This document shows, piece after piece, positions 1 to 6,559 of a stretch of 9,363 nucleotides of DNA. The position numbers were made by a program, and so were the translations under genes. The notes beneath the pieces are model-generated. The model had not been told where the DNA came from and searched no databases. It worked only from the letters and a program-made list of their open reading frames with translations. Origin of the DNA: an uncultured Longilinea sp. (lineage in GTDB: Bacteria; Chloroflexota; Anaerolineae; Anaerolineales; Anaerolineaceae); contig CALMIB010000162.1 of NCBI GenBank assembly GCA_937863945.1, positions 1-9,363 of the forward strand. The letters run 5' to 3'. Position 1 is the first letter of the stretch; the number at the start of each line of letters is the position of its first letter.

Positions 1-39
1 GATTTGCTCCGGGTGTCTTGTTGGCTTATGGAAGTATGC

Positions 40-1353
40 TTAATCCTGGCCGTTGACCGCGCGGCCGACGCCGTAGTAGGTGAAGCCCTGTTCGCGCAGG
101 CGGTCGCCATCCCACAGGTTGCGCCCGTCCATGATGATGGGCTGGCGCATCAGTTCGTGAATGCGCTCAAAATCGAGCTGCTTGAATTCGTTCCACTCGG
201 TGGCCAGCACCAGCGCATCCACGCCTTCGGCTACTTCGTATGGGTTGTTGCACAGCGTCAGGCGCGGGAACATCTGGCCGGCATTTTCCATGGCCTGCGG
301 ATCGTAGGCTTTGATGTGCGCGCCTTCATTTTGCAGCAGATGGATCAATTCCACCGCCGGGGCTTCGCGCATATCGTCGGTGTTGGGCTTGAAGGCCAGG
401 CCGAGCACGCCGATTTCGCGGTCATTGAGTCCGCCCAGGGCTTTGCGCAGCTTGACAATCACGCGGCGGCGCTGGTTGCGGTTGATTTCCATCACCGCCT
501 GCAGCAGTTGCGGGTGTGTGCCGTGCAGCACGGCCATGTGCGCCAGGGCTTTGACGTCCTTGGGGAAGCACGAGCCGCCCCAACCCAGGCCGGCATCCAG
601 GAAAGAGGGGCCAATGCGTTTGTCGAGGCCCATGCCGCGCGCCACTTCCTTCACGTCCGCGCCCATTTCCTCGCACATGTTGCCAATCTCATTGATAAAG
701 GAAATGCGCGTGGCAAGGAACGCATTGGAAGCATATTTGATCATCTCGGCGGTGCGCAGATCGGTGACCACGATCGGGCAGCGCAGCGTGAGGTAAAGCT
801 CAGCGACCTTGTTGGCGGCTTCGCGTTCGGTGGAGCCGAGCACGACGCGGTCGGGATTCATGAAATCGTTGATGGCTGAACCTTCACGCAGGAATTCAGG
901 GTTCGAAACCACGTGAAACTCGAGCGGTTTGCCGCCGCGGCGCTTCTTAATCACATCAGCGACCCAGTCGCCGGTGCCCACCGGAACGGTGGATTTGTTG
1001 ACGACGATAATGGGCGTATCAACCAGGTCAGCGATCGCTTCGGCGGCCGAGCGGACGTATTGCAGGTCGGCCTCTCCGTCGACGCCGGAGGGCGTGCCGA
1101 CCGCAATAAAAGCAATTTCGGTGTCCTTGACTGCGTCAGGATAATTGGTTGTGAAAACAAGGCGGCCTGCTCGAACGTTCTGTGCCACCAGTTGTTCCAA
1201 ACCGGGCTCGTAAATGGGCATGATGCCATTTTTTAATTTGCTGATGCGGGTTTCATCCACATCCAGACAGACAACATCGTTTCCCAGATCCGCAAAGCAC
1301 GTTCCGGTCACCAGACCCACATAACCCGTTCCGATCACACAAATTTTTGTCAT
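40..1353 (-). CDS. ugd: UDP-glucose 6-dehydrogenase
   Basis: This cytosolic enzyme oxidises UDP-glucose to UDP-glucuronate with two NAD+, supplying precursors for capsule, exopolysaccharide or lipid modification. The 437-residue protein is full length for the family. It opens with a Rossmann motif, VIGTGYVGLVTG, with glycines at 8, 10 and 13. Other family motifs are AVGTPSG (84-90), STVPVGT (121-127), NPEFLREG (151-158, Glu153), MIKYASNAF (204-212, Lys206) and GWGGSCFPKD (257-266) with the catalytic Cys262. The C-terminal UDP-binding domain has GLAFKPNTDDMRE (318-330) and ends near a GRNLWD motif (410-415). The reading frame is open upstream to 1443, but the start at 1353 is preferred: it begins directly at the Rossmann strand and has an AGGAGG site 11 nt upstream. 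It is transcribed away from folD and is probably unrelated to the purine genes. Identification is from sequence motifs and is very secure. Confidence 0.96.
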   Translation of the reverse strand: MTKICVIGTGYVGLVTGTCFADLGNDVVCLDVDETRISKLKNGIMPIYEPGLEQLVAQNVRAGRLVFTTNYPDAVKDTEIAFIAVGTPSGVDGEADLQYVRSAAEAIADLVDTPIIVVNKSTVPVGTGDWVADVIKKRRGGKPLEFHVVSNPEFLREGSAINDFMNPDRVVLGSTEREAANKVAELYLTLRCPIVVTDLRTAEMIKYASNAFLATRISFINEIGNMCEEMGADVKEVARGMGLDKRIGPSFLDAGLGWGGSCFPKDVKALAHMAVLHGTHPQLLQAVMEINRNQRRRVIVKLRKALGGLNDREIGVLGLAFKPNTDDMREAPAVELIHLLQNEGAHIKAYDPQAMENAGQMFPRLTLCNNPYEVAEGVDALVLATEWNEFKQLDFERIHELMRQPIIMDGRNLWDGDRLREQGFTYYGVGRAVNGQD

Positions 1354-1364
1354 ATATTTTGCAT

Positions 1365-1370
1365 CCTCCT
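1365..1370 (-). promoter_or_regulatory. Shine-Dalgarno site of ugd (decides the start)
   Basis: On the minus strand this reads AGGAGG, a perfect Shine-Dalgarno core, 11 nt upstream of the ATG at 1353-1351. The competing upstream ATG at 1443 has only a GAGG directly touching the start codon, so the downstream start is favoured. Confidence 0.75.
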
Positions 1371-1383
1371 GTTGATCATGACG

Positions 1384-1389
1384 ATTATA
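1384..1389 (-). promoter_or_regulatory. Candidate -10 box of the ugd promoter
   Basis: The minus strand reads TATAAT here, a perfect sigma70 -10 hexamer. It would put the transcription start near 1377, just upstream of the AGGAGG site. No convincing -35 hexamer lies 16-18 bp upstream (the sequence there is close to CTCGCG), so the call rests on the -10 box and its position. Confidence 0.4.
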
Positions 1390-1451
1390 GCTTAAAGTGA
1401 TCTTTGCGCGAGAAAAGCGGCTTTTTGGACGATCATTTTTCATCCTCAGGC

Positions 1452-1457
1452 TATAAT
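1452..1457 (+). promoter_or_regulatory. Candidate -10 box of the folD promoter
   Basis: This is a perfect TATAAT about 85 bp before the folD start, predicting a leader of roughly 78 nt. The best -35-like hexamer, TTGGAC at 1425-1430, is 21 bp away, which is longer than the usual 16-18 bp, so the promoter may rely on an activator or another -35 sequence. A mirrored TATAAT for ugd lies about 65 bp away, making this a divergent promoter region. Confidence 0.4.
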
Positions 1458-1541
1458 AAGATTAGCTATTGTTGGCAGGCTATCCCCAGAAACGAACCAT
1501 GACCATAAAATACGAATAAAAGAAACGATGGAGAGGAAACC

Positions 1542-2420
1542 ATGACTGCACAAATTTTGGATGGCAAGGCGCTTGCGGCGGAAATCCGCGCTGAAGTGAA
1601 GGCGAAGGTTGAAGCTCGAGTGGCGGCCGGGAAACGTGTTCCAGGCCTGGCGACCGTGCTGGTGGGCGAGAATCCGGCCTCTCAGTCCTATGTCCGCTCG
1701 AAACGCAAATCCAGCGCTGAAGTGGGGATTGAGTCGTTTGGCTATGAGCTGCCCGAAACCGCCAGCCAGGAAGAGGTGGAAAAACTGGTCAGAGAATTGA
1801 ATGCCGATCCGAAAGTGAACGGCATCCTGGTGCAGTTGCCGTTGCCGGCCCACCTGGACGAAGAGCGCGTGCTGAGCCTGATCAGCATCGAAAAGGACGT
1901 GGACGGGTTCCACCCGATTAACATCGGCCGGTTGGCCCAAAAGGGACGCGACCCGTTGTTTGTGCCCTGCACGCCGGAAGGCTGCATGTATATGATTCAA
2001 AAATCGGTGCCGAAAATTGAAGGCATCAACGCGGTGGTGCTGGGCCGCTCGAACATCGTCGGAATGCCGGTTGCGCTGCTGCTGGTGCGCGCCAATGCCA
2101 CGGTCACCATCTGCCACTCACGCACCAAAAACCTGCCGGACGTGGTCCGCCAGGCGGACGTGCTGGTGGCGGCCGTTGGCCGGCCGGAGATGGTGCGCGG
2201 CGATTGGGTGAAACCCGGCGCGGTGGTGATTGACGTGGGCATCAACCGGGTGGACGACCCCGGCCAGCCCAAGGGCTACCGCATGGTGGGGGATGTCAAC
2301 TTCGAAGAGGTCAAGGAAGTGGCCGGGGTGATCACGCCCGTACCGGGCGGGGTGGGGCCGATGACCATCGCCATGCTCCTGCGCAACACGCTTCACGGGG
2401 CTGAATTGTCGGACAAGTGA
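1542..2420 (+). CDS. folD: Bifunctional methylene-THF dehydrogenase / methenyl-THF cyclohydrolase
   Basis: FolD interconverts 5,10-methylene-, 5,10-methenyl- and 10-formyl-tetrahydrofolate in the cytosol, using NADP+ or NAD+. The 292-residue length is typical. The N-terminal catalytic domain contains YVRSKRKSSAEVGI (50-63) with the expected Tyr50 and catalytic Lys54, VQLPLP (97-102, Gln98) and KDVDGFHP (118-125, Asp121). The Rossmann domain has GRSNIVGMP (168-176), and the C-terminal signature is PGGVGPMT (268-275). The start is supported by a GGAGAGG site at 1530-1536. Its last codons lie inside the first TTGTCnGACAA palindrome, so coding and regulatory sequence overlap at the 3' end. It is followed after 115 nt by the purine operon on the same strand. 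In purine-fermenting anaerobes FolD helps recover energy from one-carbon units released from purine rings; whether that applies here is inference. Confidence 0.97.
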   Translation: MTAQILDGKALAAEIRAEVKAKVEARVAAGKRVPGLATVLVGENPASQSYVRSKRKSSAEVGIESFGYELPETASQEEVEKLVRELNADPKVNGILVQLPLPAHLDEERVLSLISIEKDVDGFHPINIGRLAQKGRDPLFVPCTPEGCMYMIQKSVPKIEGINAVVLGRSNIVGMPVALLLVRANATVTICHSRTKNLPDVVRQADVLVAAVGRPEMVRGDWVKPGAVVIDVGINRVDDPGQPKGYRMVGDVNFEEVKEVAGVITPVPGGVGPMTIAMLLRNTLHGAELSDK

Positions 2421-2444
2421 CAAAGATCATGTTGTCTGACAATT
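2404..2444 (+). promoter_or_regulatory. Cluster of TTGTC/GACAA half-sites: probable operator of the purine operon
   Basis: Two 11-bp palindromes, TTGTCGGACAA (2406-2416) and TTGTCTGACAA (2432-2442), lie 26 bp apart centre to centre. A fifth half-site, GACAA, is at 2419-2423. The GT-N3-AC core resembles operators of GntR-superfamily regulators, and such a regulator is encoded in the operon. The second palindrome abuts the -35 hexamer at 2443, a good position for repression. The outer arms (2404-2416 and 2432-2444) also form a 13-bp inverted repeat with one G-T pair, so a folD transcript could fold into a hairpin with a 15-nt loop. There is no clear T-tract after it, so it is a weak terminator candidate. 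Operator function is inference; the repeats are read directly. Confidence 0.65.
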
Positions 2445-2471
2445 GACTTTTCAGGGGTTTGTGAGTAAACT
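2443..2471 (+). promoter_or_regulatory. Sigma70-type promoter of the purine operon
   Basis: A TTGACT -35 hexamer (2443-2448, 5 of 6 consensus matches) and a TAAACT -10 hexamer (2466-2471, 4 of 6) are separated by exactly 17 bp. The predicted transcription start is near 2478, giving a leader of about 58 nt to the ATG at 2536. The adjacent palindromes suggest regulated use. Confidence 0.55.
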
Positions 2472-2534
2472 GATTTTACTGTCCGTCTCGCAGGCGGCAG
2501 ATCCCCAAAAAATGTTTCTGCAACCCCCTGAAAA
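2448..2534 (+). other. Potential structured leader closed by a 10-bp inverted repeat
   Basis: TTTTCAGGGG (2448-2457) is a perfect inverted repeat of CCCCTGAAAA (2525-2534), whose end is one base before the start codon. Inside are three shorter possible helices: AGTAAA/TTTACT (2464-2469 with 2475-2480, 5-nt loop), CCGTCT/AGGCGG (2483-2488 with 2492-2497, one wobble pair, 3-nt loop) and GCAGA/TCTGC (2497-2501 with 2517-2521, sharing one base with the previous helix). Together they could form a multi-branched RNA. The loops do not match the classic purine riboswitch. A transcript starting near 2478 would lack the left arm, so the fold would exist only in longer read-through RNA, or the repeat acts as DNA. 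Confidence 0.4.
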
Positions 2535-2535
2535 C

Positions 2536-3918
2536 ATGACCACTCTTCTGATAAAGAATGCCAGTGTTTTAGTAACCATGGACGGCCAGCGCCGGGAGAT
2601 TTCCGGCGGTGGCCTTTTTATTCGAGATGGCTTTATCGAAAATGTGGGCGCAGCCGGCGAGCTGCCGGAAACGGCAGACGAAGTGCTGGATTTATCCGGG
2701 CACATCGTTTTGCCCGGTTTGATCAACACGCACCATCATTTTTATCAGACCTTGACGCGCGCCGTGCCAGCCGCACAGGATGCCAACCTGTTTGGCTGGT
2801 TGAAAACACTTTACCCGATTTGGGCGCGCATGACCCCTGACGATATTTTTATTTCGGCGCAGACGGCGATGTCCGAGCTGGTCCTTTCGGGCTGCACCAC
2901 CGCGTCCGACCATCTTTACCTGTTCCCGAACGGCTCGAAACTGGACGATGAAATTGCCGCCGCCCGCGAGGTGGGCATGCGCCTGCACGCCTCGCGCGGG
3001 TCGATGAGCCTGGGTGAAAGCAAGGGCGGCCTGCCGCCCGACAGCGTGGTGGACAGCGAAGCGCATATCCTGGAAGACAGCGTTCGCCTGATTGAGACTT
3101 ACCACGATCCAAACCCCGGATCGATGCTGCAGATCGTCCTGGCGCCCTGCTCGCCGTTCAGCGTGACCGGCGAGTTGATGAAGCAAAGCGCCGCATTGGC
3201 CCGCCAGTACGGCGTGCACCTGCACACGCACCTGGCCGAGACCCAGGACGAGGAAGAATTTTGTCTGCAAATGTTCGGCTACCGGCCGGTTCAGTACATG
3301 CAATCGGTGGATTGGATCGGGCCGGACGTGTGGTTTGCCCATTCGGTGCATGTTTCGCAGGAGGAAATCCAGTTGTACGCGCGCACCGGCTGCGGCGTGG
3401 CGCATTGCCCCTCTTCGAACATGCGCCTGGCATCGGGCATCGCGCCGGTGATGCGCTACCGCGAAGCCGGCGTGAAGGTGGGCCTTGGCGTGGACGGGTC
3501 GGCCAGCAACGACGGCTCGCACATGCTGGGCGAGGCGCGCCAGGCGATGCTGCTCTCGCGCCTGGGGGCGGGAGTGGCCGGGGCGTCGCTTTCGGGTTCC
3601 GGTGCGCCGCCCTTGATGACCGCGCGCCAGGCGCTGGAAGTGGCCACGCGCGGCGGCGCTGCGGTGTTGGGCCGCGACGACCTCGGCTCGTTGGAGCCAG
3701 GAAAGTGCGCCGACTTTATCGCCATCAATCTTGACCGGCTGGACTATGCCGGCGCGCTGCACGACCCTGTCGCCGCGCTGGTTTTCTGCAGCCCGCAGCG
3801 CGTGGATTTATCGGTGATTGGCGGCAAAGTGGTGGTGCGCGGCGGCGAATTGTTGACCGTGGACGTGCCCGCGCTGGTGCGCCGTCACAATCAGGCTGCC
3901 CAACGTTTGGTTGGTTAG
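2536..3918 (+). CDS. 8-oxoguanine deaminase-type amidohydrolase
   Basis: Members of this amidohydrolase group hydrolyse 8-oxoguanine to urate and ammonia in the cytosol; related enzymes include SsnA, guanine deaminase and triazine hydrolases. The 460-residue protein has the metal motif in NTHHHFYQTLTRAVPAAQD (64-82; His66 and His68), then SGCTTASDHLYLFPNG (118-133) and SMSLGESKGGLPPD (156-169), which I recognise as characteristic of 8-oxoguanine deaminases. Further motifs are HTHLAE (230-235), a His-rich AHSVHV (268-273), CPSSNMRLASG (291-301) and GLGVDGSASNDG (316-327) with the strand-8 Asp320. A Gly/Ala/Ser-rich stretch at 344-358 looks like a lineage-specific loop. The frame is open back to 2443, but homology begins at Met 2536 and the longer version would overlap the promoter. 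No Shine-Dalgarno site precedes 2536, which is unusual in this window. The main alternative is another purine or pterin deaminase of the same group. Confidence 0.85.
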   Translation: MTTLLIKNASVLVTMDGQRREISGGGLFIRDGFIENVGAAGELPETADEVLDLSGHIVLPGLINTHHHFYQTLTRAVPAAQDANLFGWLKTLYPIWARMTPDDIFISAQTAMSELVLSGCTTASDHLYLFPNGSKLDDEIAAAREVGMRLHASRGSMSLGESKGGLPPDSVVDSEAHILEDSVRLIETYHDPNPGSMLQIVLAPCSPFSVTGELMKQSAALARQYGVHLHTHLAETQDEEEFCLQMFGYRPVQYMQSVDWIGPDVWFAHSVHVSQEEIQLYARTGCGVAHCPSSNMRLASGIAPVMRYREAGVKVGLGVDGSASNDGSHMLGEARQAMLLSRLGAGVAGASLSGSGAPPLMTARQALEVATRGGAAVLGRDDLGSLEPGKCADFIAINLDRLDYAGALHDPVAALVFCSPQRVDLSVIGGKVVVRGGELLTVDVPALVRRHNQAAQRLVG

Positions 3919-3970
3919 ACCGGATAGCTCTTTATTCCCGCTTTATCGTTGACAGGAACAGGTCATTTTT

Positions 3971-5764
3971 ATGAGCATGAACACTTTCTGGCAAAGAAAT
4001 TCGCGCTTGCTCGTCGATTGCGCCATGGGACGCACGCCCGCCGATGTGGTCATTCGCAACGGTCGATGGGTGGCGGTGCAGTCGGGTGAGATTATCCCTG
4101 CGACCGATATTGCCATCATCGACCGGCGCATCGCGTATGTCGGCCCGGACGCCAGCCATGCCATCGGCCCGCAGACGCGCGTCATTGATGCGGCGGGCCG
4201 TTACCTGGTGCCCGGCTTGCTCGACGGCCACATGCACGTCGAATCGGGAATGTTGACGGTGACCGAATTTGTGCGCGCCGTGCTGCCGCACGGAACAACC
4301 GGCATGTTCGTCGATCCGCATGAAATTGCCAACGTGTTCGGTTTGCGCGGCGTGCGCCTGATGGTGGACGAAGCGGCCTTGCAGCCGATTGCTGTTTTTG
4401 TGCAAATGCCCTCCTGCGTGCCCTCCTCGCCCGGCCTGGAGACGCCAGGCGCTTCTATTGGCCCCGAAGAAGTGGCCGAAGCGATGACCTGGCCCGGGAT
4501 TATCGGCCTGGGCGAGATGATGAATTTCCCCGGTGTCGTTTCCAGCGACGCGAAAATGCATGCAGAGATGGATGCCACCCGCATGGCCAACAAGGTGATC
4601 GGCGGCCATTACCCCATGCTTGACCTGGGCTTGCCCTTCCACGGTTACGTTGCCGGCGGCCCGCAGGATGATCACGAGGGCACGCGTGTGGAAGACGCGG
4701 TGGCGCGCGTGCGCCAGGGCATGAAGGCCATGCTGCGCTTTGGCTCTGCGTGGCACGATGTGGCCGCGCAAGTCCGCGCGGTGACCGAAATGGGCCTGGA
4801 TGCGCGCAACTTCATCCTTTGCACCGACGATTCCCACTCCGCAACGCTGATCCAGGAAGGCCACATGGACCGCGTGATCCGCCATGCGATCCGGCAGGGA
4901 TTGCAACCCATCACCGCTATTCAGATGGCCACATTGAACACGGCCGAGCATTTTGGTGTGAGCCGTGAGATGGGCATGATTGCGCCCGGCCGGTACGCGG
5001 ATGTGCTGATTGTGCCGGACCTGGCTGACTTCCATGCAGATGTGGTGGTTGCCCGCGGGCAGGTGGTGGCCGAAAACGGCCGCCTGCTCATCGACCTGCC
5101 CAGGGTTACGCACCCGGAGTGGGCATTAAATTCCGTGCATCTTCGCCGCGAACTGAAAGCCGCTGATTTTAAACTCGCCACGCCGGCAACCAACGGCAAG
5201 CTGAAAGCGCACGTGATCGGAGTCATCGAGAATCAGGCGCCAACCCGCCACCTGGTGATGGAACTGGAACCATGCAACGGTTTTGTGCATGCCGATATGG
5301 CGCGCGATATTGCCAAACTGGCGCTGGTGGAGCGTCACCACGCCACCGGCCGCGTTCAGGTTGGGTTGGTGCATGGTTTTGGTTTTTCACAGCCCTGCGC
5401 CATCGCCACCACGGTCGCTCACGACAGCCATCACATGATCGTAACCGGCACAGATGACGAGAATATGGCCATTGCGGCCAATGCGCTGGCTGCCTGCGGC
5501 GGCGGGCAGGTAGTGGTGCTGCGCGGTGAAGTGATTGGCAGGGTGGAACTGCCCATTGCGGGTCTGATGTCGAGCGAGCGAGCCGAGGTGGTGGCTGAAA
5601 AAGCAAGCACGGTCTTAAAGGGCTTTCAGTCCTGTGGCTGCATGTTGAATAACCCCAATATGCAGCTCAGCCTGCTGGGGCTGGTTGTCATTCCATCGCT
5701 GCGCATCTCAGACCTGGGTTTAGTGGATGTAGAAAGCTTCACGATGATCCCGGTGATTGAGTGA
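3971..5764 (+). CDS. ade: Adenine deaminase
   Basis: This enzyme hydrolyses adenine to hypoxanthine and ammonia, feeding adenine into the oxidised-purine route. At 597 residues it matches the bacterial adenine deaminase (AdeC) length. The amidohydrolase barrel shows PGLLDGHMHVESG (81-93) with metal ligands His87 and His89 and the family Glu91, DPHEIANVFG (115-124), GLGEMMNFPGVV (179-190) and FILCTDDSH (281-289) with paired aspartates. The C-terminal domain specific to adenine deaminases includes VHGFGFSQPCAIATTVAHDS (467-486) and a Cys-containing CGCMLNNPNMQLSLLGL stretch (555-571). The start has an AGGAACAGG-like ribosome site about 8 nt upstream; an in-frame ATG two codons later is possible. 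It begins 52 nt after the 8-oxoguanine deaminase gene and ends 18 nt before the regulator gene, consistent with co-transcription. Identification is firm. Confidence 0.95.
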   Translation: MSMNTFWQRNSRLLVDCAMGRTPADVVIRNGRWVAVQSGEIIPATDIAIIDRRIAYVGPDASHAIGPQTRVIDAAGRYLVPGLLDGHMHVESGMLTVTEFVRAVLPHGTTGMFVDPHEIANVFGLRGVRLMVDEAALQPIAVFVQMPSCVPSSPGLETPGASIGPEEVAEAMTWPGIIGLGEMMNFPGVVSSDAKMHAEMDATRMANKVIGGHYPMLDLGLPFHGYVAGGPQDDHEGTRVEDAVARVRQGMKAMLRFGSAWHDVAAQVRAVTEMGLDARNFILCTDDSHSATLIQEGHMDRVIRHAIRQGLQPITAIQMATLNTAEHFGVSREMGMIAPGRYADVLIVPDLADFHADVVVARGQVVAENGRLLIDLPRVTHPEWALNSVHLRRELKAADFKLATPATNGKLKAHVIGVIENQAPTRHLVMELEPCNGFVHADMARDIAKLALVERHHATGRVQVGLVHGFGFSQPCAIATTVAHDSHHMIVTGTDDENMAIAANALAACGGGQVVVLRGEVIGRVELPIAGLMSSERAEVVAEKASTVLKGFQSCGCMLNNPNMQLSLLGLVVIPSLRISDLGLVDVESFTMIPVIE

Positions 5765-5782
5765 GCCGGAAGGGGCGCGATT

Positions 5783-6535
5783 ATGCCGGATGAGTCAATT
5801 GCAATGGAAGCCGAACCGCAGCGTCGATTTCAACGCCTTCAGAACGAGCTTTCTCGCCTGATCGCGGAAACGCCCAACGGCGAACGATTGCCATCGGAAC
5901 CGGAGCTGGCCCGGCACCTTGGGGTTTCACGCGCCACGCTGCGCGAGGCGATGCGGTCGTTTGAGGGCCAGGGGCTGATCCGCCGGCGGCAGGGCGTGGG
6001 CACGTTTGTTGTTAACCAGACTCATGTCATTGAAACCGGATTGGAAGTGCTGGAAAGCATTGAAACGCTGGCAAAGCGGATCAATTTGAACGTGTCGATT
6101 GGCGATTTACAGGTTGAGCGGTTGAGTGCGGATGAGGCGCAAGGCGCTGCGCTTCAGGTTTCCCCGGGCTCTGGCCTGGTGCAGGTCACCCGTGTCATCC
6201 ATGCAGAAAACCGGCCGGTGGCCTACCTGGTGGATCTGCTGCCGGAAGAATACTTATCGCCGGAGGAACTCAAAAGGGGGTTTCGTGGTTCGGTGCTGGA
6301 TCTGCTGTTGACACATGAGGGCTACAAGCTGGCCGAATCCAAAACGGATATTCGCGCCGTTTCTGCCAGCTCGGAGATTGCCCGGGCGCTGCAAATGCAA
6401 CGCGGCGATGTGTTACTCCTGTTTATTGCACAACTGTTTGCGGCTGATGGGAGCATCATTGACTACTCTTACAGTTATTTTCTCCCCGGCTACTTCCGTT
6501 TTCATGTTGTGCGGCGTGTTTCAACCAGTCATTAA
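5783..6535 (+). CDS. GntR-family regulator, HutC type with UTRA domain
   Basis: This is a cytoplasmic one-component transcription factor of 250 residues. The N-terminal winged helix-turn-helix spans about 11-78, with LPSEPELARHLGVSRATLRE (36-55), recognition helix around SRATLREAMRSF and wing at GVGTFVV. The remainder (about 95-245) fits the UTRA ligand-binding fold of the HutC subfamily, with the VTRVIHAENRPVAYLVD segment (135-151) and a C-terminal IDYSYSYFLPGYFRFHVVRR (226-245). An AAGGGG ribosome site at 5770-5775 supports the start at 5783. Lying between two catabolic genes, it probably senses a purine or breakdown intermediate and represses the operon through the TTGTCnGACAA sites before the 8-oxoguanine deaminase gene. 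The ligand cannot be read from the sequence. HutC-type operators such as that of DasR share a GTC...GAC core with these palindromes. Confidence 0.9.
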   Translation: MPDESIAMEAEPQRRFQRLQNELSRLIAETPNGERLPSEPELARHLGVSRATLREAMRSFEGQGLIRRRQGVGTFVVNQTHVIETGLEVLESIETLAKRINLNVSIGDLQVERLSADEAQGAALQVSPGSGLVQVTRVIHAENRPVAYLVDLLPEEYLSPEELKRGFRGSVLDLLLTHEGYKLAESKTDIRAVSASSEIARALQMQRGDVLLLFIAQLFAADGSIIDYSYSYFLPGYFRFHVVRRVSTSH

Positions 6536-6559
6536 AGACATAAAGAAAGGCAAACCTTT

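Noticed and set aside
4..879. Long plus-strand open frame of 291 codons opposite ugd
   Set aside because: It lies antisense to a gene with complete UDP-glucose dehydrogenase motifs, has a His/Ala/Phe-rich composition typical of a shadow frame and shows no recognisable domain.
1447..1483. Direct repeat CAGGCTAT (1447-1454 and 1476-1483) near the folD promoter
   Set aside because: Eight bases repeated once is weak evidence, and the copies do not form a palindrome or match a known operator type.
1499..1519. Six-codon open frame in the folD leader
   Set aside because: It has no ribosome site and is too short to separate from chance; no attenuation structure was seen around it.
1446..2117. Minus-strand open frame of 223 codons opposite folD
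   Set aside because: It is antisense to well-conserved FolD coding sequence, with no ribosome site and no family resemblance.
2443..2535. N-terminal extension of the 8-oxoguanine deaminase beginning at TTG 2443
   Set aside because: The extension would overlap the promoter and the inverted repeat, has no ribosome site and encodes no conserved sequence; homology starts at Met 2536.
2445..2535. Classic purine riboswitch upstream of the deaminase genes
   Set aside because: The internal hairpins have 5- and 3-nt loops rather than paired 7-nt kissing loops, and the conserved junction bases are not recognisable.
2692..3762. Minus-strand open frame of 356 codons
   Set aside because: It is antisense to the 8-oxoguanine deaminase gene, rich in His, Arg, Ala and Gln with no domain signature; open antisense frames are common in GC-rich genes.
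3932..5113. Minus-strand open frame of 393 codons
   Set aside because: It is a mirror frame of the adenine deaminase gene, whose catalytic motifs are intact; its low-complexity His-rich composition indicates no real protein.
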